This document shows positions 55,184-64,000 of a stretch of 64,000 nt of DNA, piece after piece. The DNA is taken from NCBI GenBank assembly GCA_023213315.1, contig JAKCPI010028301.1:1-64000 (forward strand), in the 5' to 3' direction. Both the position numbers and the translations under genes were made by a program. Position 1 is the first letter of the stretch. Every line of letters begins with the position of its first letter. The notes beneath the pieces are model-generated. The model saw only the letters and a program-made list of their open reading frames with translations, did not search any database and was not told the origin of the DNA. Source of the DNA: Euborellia annulipes. Taxonomy: Eukaryota; Arthropoda; Insecta; Dermaptera; Anisolabididae.

Positions 55184-56165
55184 TAGAATAGTCGCAGTCT
55201 TGTATAAGCTGGTATATAAGGGAGGTGTTCAAAGCGAGTAGTTGAGTTTTAATTAGCTTAATTTGCTTAATTTGGTGTCAATTTTAACTTTCAGAACCCT
55301 CTAGAAAATCCTGGGGGGAGGGGGGGGGTAAGGGAACCTCTGGGAAGGGGTAAGCCAAAATCATAGCTATATATTTTATTTTTCTAATAAAGATTTAATG
55401 ATAAATTATATCAATTCTATTTATAAAAGCAAATTTTAGTATTTTTTTTATTATTCTAAATAAAAGCAGGCGATGATAGGCTGCAGCAAATGTTCGAAGA
55501 GAAAGGTATCCCAAACCCAAGTTTATTAGTTGCCAGCTCTATCTGCTGGATCGCCTTCTACGTGTTGTCATGGGCTATGAGCTCCATGGTTTGACTAAAT
55601 CACCAAACATCCACTACTTCTTTGTGCAGGATTTGATTAGCCATTATAATAAATTGAAAGGAGCCTTCAGCAACGTTAAAACTAAAATTAAGGAAACAGG
55701 CGGCTGAAGAGACGACATGAAGTTTCTTTACCACCTCACTCGGGACTTCTGTCACTTCGCTGAGAGTAATGAAATCCCCTTCGTGAAATTTCAACAAATT
55801 CGAAATATCAGCAATGCATGCTGGACCTCTCGTGCCATTCTAGCCCTTCTTTCGTTTATACTGATGCCTGTAATCCGCAAAAGGTTGCGCAAAATTCGTC
55901 CATTCATTTCTTACTAATGGGCTGATCATTAAATCAGCAGCCAATGCTTTCACGTTCAAGATTTTGATAAACTATCTGCAGCTCTGAATCAGCAGAGCTC
56001 AATTGCTTGAAAACCCACTGGAAAATAGATGAATTTCCAATCAGTATTGCCCGAAACAACCAATGCTGTGAGCGTGCAATCAAAGATATGGAAGAAATCT
56101 ACTAAGACTCCTCCCTCAATAAGGACAACCCCCCCCCCAGTGAAATTCATCCTCAGCAATGACCT
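55184..56165 (+). pseudogene. Eroded transposase-like element, copy X
   Basis: Noncoding part 55184-55480 is shared with 62011-62280. Next comes a reading frame CQLYLLDRLLRVVMGYELHG, then SPNIHYFFVQDLISHYNK, then after frameshifts KFLYHLTRDFCHF, ISNACWTSRAILALLSF and RNNQCCERAIKDMEEIY. These hang together as one protein broken by several shifts. The family was not recognised; a transposon protein is likely because the segment is repeated. It is dead. Confidence 0.55.
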
Positions 56166-57092
56166 TGCAATTCTATTACGGGGGTGTATGTTGCTGAAAG
56201 AGAAATAATTATACTTGGGGAAAACACAATAAAACGACATGAATAAATTTTAAACAGAACTTATGGTTTTATTAAAATGATTAGTTTGTTATGGGAGATA
56301 TCTAGCTTCGCAATAGATATTTATTAATGATTCTAATGATATTAATCATAATGTAATTTATACAAAGAATTTTATATTTTTTATAGATATGTATTATTTT
56401 AAGTATTATATAATGTAGAATTTTTTTTGTTTATTTTATTTTTATTAATAATATTTAATCTATGAGAGCTCTTTTTTTATATGTATTAAAAATAGTTAAT
56501 TGTTATTTATTGAATTATTTATTTTTTTTTTTTATAGATTTAAATTTATATTTGCTAGCTAGCAATTCACTAACACTGTGGGGGAGGGGTTGTTGAAAGC
56601 GTATCACTTATCTGTTGATGAATCCGCAGCGGGAATGATGATTGGAGGTGAACTCCTCAGGTGCACAAGATCCCAAGCCCAAAATGCTGGAACACCTGGT
56701 TTATCATGTGGTGTGTGTAGTGCTTGTGTCGAAGCCGGAACAATATCAACGGTCACCAACAATGGATTTTTCCGAGTTTTGATGTTAATACTTTGAGATA
56801 TGGCGTAGCAATGATTTTCTCCTCTCTCTAACCCTTTCGTCGCGTCCTCTTCCTCTCCTCCTTTGAGATGGGGAGGGGGAAGCTTCACCCTTTCTTTGCT
56901 CGTTGATTTCGAGATTTTAGAAATCTCCCCTCCACTTCGCACAAAACACTCGCGCATATGCTTTGATTGTCCTTGAAATTTTATTTCTAACTTAATATAA
57001 TTTTAAGAAATTTAATATGATATTATAAAATATACACTCAGAAAAAATTTAATTTAATAATTAATATTATATTAAATGCTCATTACACTGCA
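56166..57092 (-). other. 3' LTR of the gag-only element
   Basis: 927 bp. Positions up to 56733 match 60713-61264 in direct orientation, and 56734-57092 match 61484-61865 in inverted orientation, so the intact order is preserved here. Confidence 0.78.
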
Positions 57093-57603
57093 TCCCCCAC
57101 GAATAAAAAACAAATTGGCTTGCTTACAAAAAAAGGCAATTTGTTTCTTTAGACATGGTAGTAGAGTTAAAATTATTGAAGGAATTCAAATATGTTGTTT
57201 TAATAAAAACGATACTAAAATTTCATGAATCAACAGAAGACATTTCAGTTCATATGTCACAACTGAGACTTTGATCGTCTTCTGCTCATCTAGAGAACAG
57301 ACCGAACAACTATTTTCAAGAATGGATAAACATTTGTTTCGGCATACAAACTTCATTTCGAACTCTAGGCGCTATGGCCAGGCAAATGGAATTCATTTTC
57401 ATCTTTCCTCAACCACAAAGCTTCACTTCAACAACAATATATGGTGGGTCAGGATGATATTTTGGTCATCTCTGCCCGAAAATAAGTTTAATGGGGATGA
57501 ATACAATACCATTTATGGGGTATTCATCGCCCGAAGTATTATAAGTATATATATTAGTTTTGGCTTTAAGCCGGGAGTCTTAGCTCCAATATAAATTATT
57601 TAT

Positions 57604-57834
57604 TTCGCCACTTAGGGCCAGGACTATGTCCTACTTTACTTTAAGAATTTGAATCCATCTACTCTATCCAGAACACCAGCTTTCAATAATCGGTTTATTA
57701 AAAAATTTAAAACATCAATGGTTTACAATCCATTCATTGACTACAGCAACCCAATCAATCCTCCTTCAGAACAACTTCAAATCGCTGGTCCAGTCGAGTC
57801 ATATGAACCACAATACCCTCCGTTTCATCAATGA
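57604..57834 (+). other. Exon-like open stretch, antisense within the LTR element
   Basis: On the + strand a CACTTAG acceptor-like site at 57611-57617 is followed by 72 open codons, reading GQDYVLLYFKNLNPSTL, then FIKKFKTSMVYNPFIDYSNP, and ending PQYPPFHQ before TGA at 57832. Composition and length look like a terminal exon. No family recognised. It runs against the element's orientation, so it may be a captured host or element exon. Confidence 0.35.
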
Positions 57835-58692
57835 CTTTAATAAAAATATTAGGTGATATAAGGTTTCTGTACTTCCTTCAATAGAATTTAATATTTTAAA
57901 TACAATTATTTATGTATAAATTTTTTATATATATATTTTTTTTTTTTTTAATTTTATTTATAATTATTATGGTATATGAGCAATTAATTTGTAAGGTTAT
58001 CATTTATTTCTTTAATATAATATTTTATTTTATTTTTTTGTTAATTGATTATTCAATTTTTTATTTATTTATTTTTTTTTTATTAATTATTCAATTTTTT
58101 ATTTATTTTTTTTTTATTAATTATTCAATTTTTTATTTATTTTTAATAGAGTGTATGTATAGTAAAAGAATAGTTATTGTTATTAAATCATCATTAAGTT
58201 TAAAATATTTTTCAACATTTGTTGGACTTTCATATTTTATTTCTTGACAAAAATTCCATCACACAGATAAAAAAAATTTTATATTATTTTAGACATGAGT
58301 TTTAAAGCATATGTATATATTTTTTTTTTTTTTTGATTCATTGATAAAAATTTATAATAAATTGGTTTAAAAAGTAGTTTTACACATTTGTGAAATTTGT
58401 TTAAAATTCATTCATGGTTTGTAGTATTTTCAAAGTATTGAAAAAAAATTTTATTTAAGAAATTCATTCATCAAAATTAAAAAGAAGAATATTTATTTTA
58501 TTTCTCTTTCATTTCAAGGGATAGAAAAAATTATAAAAAAATCAGCTGTGAATAAAATAATTTTTCTTTTCTTTACCTCTAGTTAATATATTAATATTAA
58601 AAATGCTCTTAAAAATTGTGTCGTTTATGTCGTGTCAGGTAATTGGTCATAGGCAGAGAACACATAGGTTTCATGTAGATGAACAAAATTTA
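57835..58692. other. T-rich low-complexity interior
   Basis: Repeats of TTAATTATTCAATTTTTTAT at about 58040-58145. No gene. Confidence 0.6.
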
Positions 58693-60204
58693 TTAATTTT
58701 TTAACAATTTAAAACGGACTAAATGTTGGGGCGGTAAACGTACCAAAGCATGAGTTGAATGATGAACTCGATAAATTTGAGTCAAAATTACTATATATGC
58801 GGGGTAAAAATTAAAAATTTCAATAAAGTTTGGCCTTGAGGGTCGTAATAAGATAATTTCATTATTAACATTATTAGATACAACACTGATAGGCTCAGGA
58901 AGCGCAAGAAAACGATTTCGTAAATTAATTAATCGAGCTATAATTATTAATCGGCATGGAGAAAGTTTAATAAAAATTGCTAATATCCATAAATTTTGTA
59001 AATTTTGGACCGTAGGACGAGAAACTGATTTATGATAATTTGAAACTGTAAGAAAATTTGATAAATTTGGAAGATTACAATTAGAATAGCACATATAATT
59101 GAAGGTATTATTCATTATAGTTATTAGGGGTTCATATACATGGAGACTGACGGACAAAATGATTCTATTTTCATCATTTAAAACTGGACATAAAGACAAG
59201 GGATTATTAGCAGGGATTATAGACACATTTATTTTATTTTGATCTTGTGACGATTTATTTTCCACTACACAGACTGGATAGTTTATAGCTGGCAGATTTG
59301 GTTCAAATGATGGATCAGGCGCACCTAAATTCTTTTCAAGAGGATTCAAATGAGAATCGCTCTTCAAGAAGGCGTCTGATATTATGAATTTTGCAGTAGT
59401 GACTGATGACGGATTTTGTCCCAAAGGCGTGCTAGCCGTGCCTAGCGACTTTTCAAGTGGATCCAATTCGGATTCGCTCCTTGAAGGGATAGCCGTTATT
59501 GTCGATGTTGGTATAGTGTGTACTGACGGATTTTGTCCCAAAGGCGTGCCCGCCGTGTCGGGCGACTTCTCAAACGGATTCAATTCGGAATCACTCTTTA
59601 AGGGGACAGCCGTTATTGTCGGAGTTGGAAATGTGAGTACTGACGGATTTTGTCCCAAAGGCGTGCCCGCCGTGTCGGGCGACTTCTCAAACGGATTCAA
59701 CTCGGAATCGCTCTTTGAGGGGACAGCCGTTATTGTCATTGTTGGAATAGTGTGTACTGACGGATTTTGTCCCAAAGGCGTGCCCGCCGTGTCGGGCGAC
59801 TTCTCAAATGGATTCAACTCGGAATCGCTCTTTGAGGGGACAGCCGTACTTGTCATTGTTGGAATAGGTGGCCCTTCAGATGACCCGACGTTTCGATCAT
59901 CCTCAGGAGACCCTAATTCATCTTGCAGATCAGAATCAGATTGGAATTTGACCTGAACGTCCTCTTTTGCCTTTTGTACTACTTTATTTCTATTATTATT
60001 TTGACTAAATTGTGTTTTCATTAAGTCGATACTTGCATTCGTTTTATTTACGAACCTGATTGTTTGTTCATCTATCTTGGCTGATTGTTCATCTATCTTG
60101 GCTAAATTTTGTTTTAACCTGACTGAGTTTTGTTTCATTTGTATATTGATCTGTTGAATTGCTTGTAGTAGATCATACATACTCGGACTGCTTGAAGCCG
60201 ACAT
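58693..60204 (-). CDS. 503 aa gag-like protein with 39-residue repeats
   Basis: Intact frame from MSASSSPSMYDLLQ. Residues about 8-75 form a coiled coil (LQAIQQINIQMKQNSVRLKQ, with a KIDEQSAKIDEQ repeat). From about 115 come four close repeats and a degenerate fifth of 39 residues (117 bp period; PSKSDSELNPFEKSPDTAG then TPLGQNPSV). A C-terminal region (about 320-503) is rich in N, L and I with no zinc knuckle. Position 510 bp inside the 5' LTR suggests a gag role. No family recognised. A shorter + frame (59384-59956) is its shadow. Confidence 0.6.
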   Translation of the reverse strand: MSASSSPSMYDLLQAIQQINIQMKQNSVRLKQNLAKIDEQSAKIDEQTIRFVNKTNASIDLMKTQFSQNNNRNKVVQKAKEDVQVKFQSDSDLQDELGSPEDDRNVGSSEGPPIPTMTSTAVPSKSDSELNPFEKSPDTAGTPLGQNPSVHTIPTMTITAVPSKSDSELNPFEKSPDTAGTPLGQNPSVLTFPTPTITAVPLKSDSELNPFEKSPDTAGTPLGQNPSVHTIPTSTITAIPSRSESELDPLEKSLGTASTPLGQNPSSVTTAKFIISDAFLKSDSHLNPLEKNLGAPDPSFEPNLPAINYPVCVVENKSSQDQNKINVSIIPANNPLSLCPVLNDENRIILSVSLHVYEPLITIMNNTFNYMCYSNCNLPNLSNFLTVSNYHKSVSRPTVQNLQNLWILAIFIKLSPCRLIIIARLINLRNRFLALPEPISVVSNNVNNEIILLRPSRPNFIEIFNFYPAYIVILTQIYRVHHSTHALVRLPPQHLVRFKLLKN

Positions 60205-60712
60205 CTTCTGACGGGGTATTTTAATTTCGTCAGTCTCAATTACACCACTTAATGATTCATTATTACAATTTTAAATTGTAGTGTATATAGGGTATGTTAA
60301 TTAATGTCTCTTAAGTCAAGTAAAATGTCAAATTCAATTTGATAGCTGTCAAAATGACAAGTGGGAATATTTATTTTCTTCATTATTTTATTTTTATTTT
60401 TATTTATGAAAAGTAATTTATTAAAAAATTTTTAATTTTAGCAAGGATTTAAATTTTAAAAGATTTGATTTAAATTTTTATTTTGAATCGAAATGATAAT
60501 TTCTAAATCGAATAAAATTATCTATTATTTTTTTTTTTTTGGGTTTCGAATTTATTTTTAATTAAATTATAAGATTTTGATCTTAACCGATTTAATTTGA
60601 TTTGCGTTGATTTTAAGAGCAATTTTTAATAAAAATAGGGTTTAATTAGGGTTCAAATTTTAATATGATGCTGACCGGTGAGGGTTAACCGATCCCAGCG
60701 ATTCTCCAGCCA
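60205..60712 (-). other. 5' leader of the gag-only element
   Basis: AT-rich leader between the primer-binding-like site (ends 60712) and the ORF start. No other gene. Confidence 0.5.
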
Positions 60713-61865
60713 TGCAATACTATTACGGGGGTGTATGTTGCTGAAAGAGAAATAATTATACTTGGGGAAAACACAATAAAACGACATGAATAAATTTTAA
60801 ACAGAACTTATGGTTTTATTAAAATGATTAGTTTGTTATGGGAGATATCTAGCTTCGCAATAGATATTTATTAATGATTCTAATGATATTAATCATAATG
60901 TAATTTATACAAAGAATTTTATATTTTTTATAGATATGTATTATTTTAAGTATTATATAATGTAGAATTTTTTTTGTTTATTTTATTTTTATTAATAATA
61001 TTTAATCTATGAGAGCTCTTTTTTTATATGTATTAAAAATAGTTAATTGTTATTATTGAATTATTTATTTTTTTTTTTTATAGATTTAAATCTATATTTG
61101 CTAGCTAGCAATTCACTAACACTGTGGGGGAGGGGTTGTTGAAAGCGTATCACTTATCTGTTGATGAATCCGCAGCGGGAATGATGATTGGAGGTGAACT
61201 CCTCAGGTGCACAAGATCCCAAGCCAAAATGCTGGAACACCTGGTTTATCATGTGGTGTGTGTAGTAGGGGTATGACTTTTTTACAACCTCGTATCCCTG
61301 TATCATAACTTGATGAACTTTTACTAAAGGTTGAATAAAATCTTACTTTCAAGGTGATTTGATAAAAAAACGTCACGCACAAAATGATTTGAAAATTTTA
61401 TATATCAGATTTTTTGCCAATTTTTTGAAGTCCCTCTAAATAGATACAAAATTGAACACAAGGAAGTCAAATATTCTAGATAAGGTTGCAGTGTAATGAG
61501 AATTTAATATAATATTAATTATTAAATTAAATTTTTTCTGAGTGTATATTTTATAATATCATATTAAATTTCTTAAAATTATATTAAGTTAGAAATAAAA
61601 TTTCAAGGACAATCAAAGCATATGCGCGAGTGTTTTGTGCGAAGTGGAGGGGAGATTTCTAAAATCTCGAAATCAACGAGCAAAGAAAGGGTGAAACTTC
61701 CCCCTCCCCATCTGAATGGAGGAGAGGAAGAGGACGCGACCAAAGGGTTAGAGAAGGAGAAAATCATTGCTACGTCATATCTCAAAGTATTAACATCAAA
61801 ACTCGGAAAAATCCATTGTTGGTGACCGTTGATATTGTTCCGGCTTCGACACAAGCACTACACAC
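60713..61865 (-). other. Rearranged 5' LTR of the gag-only element
   Basis: 60713-61264 is LTR in normal orientation, ending GTGTGTAG. Then TAGGGGTATGACTTTT (61265) opens about 205 bp of a TIR element. 61484-61865 is the rest of the LTR inverted, ending CTACACAC, the complement of GTGTGTAG. A second TAGGGGTATGACTTTT follows at 61868. Confidence 0.75.
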
Positions 61866-62405
61866 TAGGGGTATGACTTTTCGACTTTTTTTTTGTTTAA
61901 GATTTCCTGTATCACTACTCAATGAACTTTTGCCTATTAATGACTAAAATGACGTTTATTCCATGAAACTATTAAAAAAGGTCACGCACAAACCACTTTG
62001 AAATTTTAGGTTGACTGGTCGCAGTCTTGTATAAGCCGGTATATAAGGGAGGTGTTAAAAGAGGGTAGTTGAGTTTTAATTAGCTTAATTTGTTTAATTT
62101 GGTGTCAATTATAACTTTCAGAACGCTCTAGAAAATCCCGGGGGGAGGGGGGGTAAGGTACCCTCTGGGAAGGGGTAAGCCAAAATCATAGTTATATATT
62201 TTATTTTTCTAATAAAGATTTAATTATAATTTATATAAATTCTATTTATAAAAGCAAATTTTAGTATTTTTTTAATTATGTTAAATAAAAGATCGGCTGC
62301 AGCAAATGTTGGAAGAGAAAGGTACCACAAATCCAAGTTTATTACTTGCCAGCTCCATGTGCTGGATCTCTTTATACGTATTATCATGGGCGATGAGCTT
62401 CATGG
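61866..62405 (+). mobile_element. TIR element carrying transposase-like relic, copy X'
   Basis: Begins TAGGGGTATGACTTTT and contains the 55184-55480 sequence. It then has a frame AAANVGRERYHKSKFITCQ and LDLFIRIIMGDELHG matching the start of copy X, cut at 62406 by another insertion. Confidence 0.6.
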
Positions 62406-62966
62406 CAGTGGCGGCTCGCCCATAAGGACTCTCGGACGCCGCCCCTCCTAAAGATTTGAAAAAGTAAAAAATAATTAAACACCCATTCAATTATAATTAT
62501 ACATCTAACTAACCAAAGTGTTTTATCAGTCGCGTACATCGAAAATATAGGGAAAAAACAGGCAAAAATAGCGCGAAAAGCGCGTACTTATAGCCGTCGC
62601 ACGCTGTCCTGAACGCCCCAATCCATCAACATGCAGTTATACGGAGAGAGGTGGTGGTGGGGGCTGCTGGTGCTATGACGCGTGTAAGCTTGAGCCGAAT
62701 GGGAGCTTTGGGACGCCGTCCGAGCATGCGCAGAGCGAAGCATCAGCTAGTCGCCGCACAGCGCGCCGGCGCCTTTAACTTTTTAACCGCATTCTAAGTG
62801 TTTAACGAATGTGTGATTGGTATGTGTAATATATAATAAAAATAATAGAAAGTTTTGGAGAGCAAACTAGTTTATATTTGTATAACATCAAAACAACGTA
62901 ACTAAAAACAATATATATATAAACACTGTAGTCAAAATATTCAACTGGATAACAAACTCATATAAC
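62406..62966. other. Possible hAT end and gypsy LTR body
   Basis: CAGTGGCGGCTCGCCC at 62406 looks like a hAT-type end. From 62967 downward in minus orientation the sequence is the gypsy LTR (TGTTATATGAGTTTG start); its far end was not defined. GC-rich stretch at 62560-62780, no ORF. Confidence 0.45.
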
Positions 62967-62990
62967 ATCTCCCTTTTTTAAAAAAGATTT
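62967..62990 (-). other. Gypsy polypurine tract and 3' LTR start
   Basis: In minus orientation AAAAAAGGGAGA runs directly into TGTTATATGAG, the expected tract-LTR junction downstream of pol. Confidence 0.75.
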
Positions 62991-64000
62991 CTAAATTCTT
63001 CTCTTCAATTGATCCGCATGCTTTCTTCTTAAGGTCCCGTCTATTTTAACTTTATAGGAATATTCTCCCGTTCTTTCCAAGATTTCACCGGCGTCATAAC
63101 CCTTCTCATTAACTTTTTTAACCCAAACTTTCTCCCCCTTTTCAAAATTTCGGTATTTAGCTTTTCGATCATGATAAACTTTTTGTTTTGCAGCAGCATA
63201 GTCCATCCGCGCACGCACATCCGGTTTTAACATGTCAAGTTTTGAACGAATCCTTTTTCCAAAAATCATTTCAGCTGGCGATTTACCTGTTGTCTTCTGT
63301 GGACTGTTTCTATACGACAATAGAAAATTCTGTAAACTCTGGTCTTGAGTTAAATTCGTCTTTTTTTGTTATTCTCATTCGTTCCTTAAAGGTCCTAATA
63401 GCTCTCTCTGCGAGGCCATTACTCTTCGGATGGTATGGTGTAGATTTAACACATTCAATCATGTTGGAATTACAAAATTCTTGAAATTCTCGCGAAATAA
63501 ATTGAGGGCCATTGTCAGATACTATCATTTTAGGTAATCCAAAACGTGCAAAAACTTCTCTAAGAATCTTTATAGTAGTAAACGAAGTAATATTATTCAC
63601 TGGAATTATTTCTAGCCATTTTGTATACGCATCAATAATAACCAACCAATATTTATTTTCAAATTCACCAGCAAAATCAACGTGTATTCTACTCCAAGGT
63701 TCACTCGGAACATTCCATGAATATAAAGGAACTTCACATTGCCCAGGGCGATTTGCTTGACAAGGGTGACAACTTTTAATTCTATCTTCTATAAAATGAT
63801 CCATTTTCGGCCACCACACATGAAATTTTGCCATATCTTTCATAGAACAAATTCCGGGGTGTCCTTCGTGTAACATATTAAAAATTTTTTCTCTTAACTT
63901 CTCAGGAATAACTATTCTACCTTGCCAAAGTAAAATTTTATCTTCATAAGACAAAAAATCTCGTTTTTCAAAATAAGTAAATAATTCATTTCCTAATTTT
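62991..64000 (-). pseudogene. Ty3/gypsy integrase, frameshifted, continues past the window
   Basis: Minus strand. Frame open from the window edge to 63310. HEGHPGICSMKDM and KSCHPCQANRP form the HHCC zinc domain. HVDFAGEF, VSDNGPQFIS and a YHPKSNGLAERAI segment carry the DDE catalytic core. An A-run near 63359 shifts the frame; LSYRNSPQKTTGKSPAEMIF and a GEKVWVKKVNEKG segment then reach the stop at 62991. Gypsy-type order. The element inserts its DNA copy into chromosomes; this copy is broken by at least one shift. Confidence 0.9.

Larger units (their letters stand above)
56166..61490 (-). mobile_element. LTR element with gag-like ORF only, rearranged 5' LTR
   Basis: The 3' LTR is 56166-57092: in minus orientation it starts TGCAGTGTAATGAG after a GTGGGGGA purine tract and ends in TTGCA. 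The 5' LTR starts at 60713 with the same end. Next to it inside is TGGCTGGAGAATCGCTGG, a primer-binding-site-like sequence starting TGG. Only 3.6 kb of interior and no pol motifs, so it is non-autonomous. The 5' LTR is broken at 61264 by a TIR element, and its other part is inverted (61484-61865). Confidence 0.75.

Noticed and set aside
59384..59956. 190-codon repetitive + strand frame
   Set aside because: Antisense shadow of the repeat array in the 503 aa ORF; repeats keep several frames open.

Overview
The window is animal nuclear DNA, most likely from an insect. It is AT-rich, has no bacterial gene layout, and contains two exons of a conserved metazoan gene inside very large introns. Both exons are on the + strand and encode consecutive parts of the PX domain of sorting nexin 27 (SNX27): 17437-17570 (PX core with RRYREF, ending ...GKWPF) and 41478-41607 (starting [12 protein letters not shown]). 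Their splice phases match (2 nt + 1 nt), so they bound one intron of 23,907 bp. No PDZ or FERM exon was recognised elsewhere in the window, so the rest is read as flanking intron.

Nearly everything else is transposable-element sequence, much of it nested. 1-10 kb: a hAT element with a nested Tc1-like MITE, tRNA-like SINE modules, a 1.8 kb TIR element (family C) and a CR1/Jockey-type LINE on the minus strand. 10-15.2 kb: an RTE-like LINE split into four pieces by a 286 bp hAT, by a 2.1 kb composite element (family P: palindrome plus 144 bp tandem array) and by a 1.7 kb hAT that itself holds a foldback element with tRNA-like arms. 15.2-22 kb: a LINE gag relic, family C copies on both sides of the first SNX27 exon, and nested inverted repeats. 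22-36 kb: a Ty3/gypsy integrase relic split by a hAT, a second P element split by a purine-rich dead LINE, and a third P element split by an apparently intact LINE (ORF1 258 aa, ORF2 about 930 aa). 36-41.4 kb: AT-rich intron, a gypsy fragment, an LTR-like segment and a long inverted repeat just upstream of the second SNX27 exon.

41.9-55 kb: Tc1-like TA-flanked elements, an interrupted minus-strand LINE, at least six hAT elements with exact 8 bp duplications, two tandem arrays and a 5'-truncated copia element with its LTR. 55-62.4 kb: an LTR element on the minus strand whose only long ORF is a 503 aa protein with 39-residue repeats; its 5' LTR has been broken by a TIR element and an inversion. 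62.4-64 kb: a Ty3/gypsy pol end with its 3' LTR start, running off the window.

The TEs do not form a pathway. What the window offers is a readable insertion history: target duplications, two paralogous empty sites, inverted-repeat arms that carry mirrored insertions, and inverted repeats flanking an SNX27 exon.
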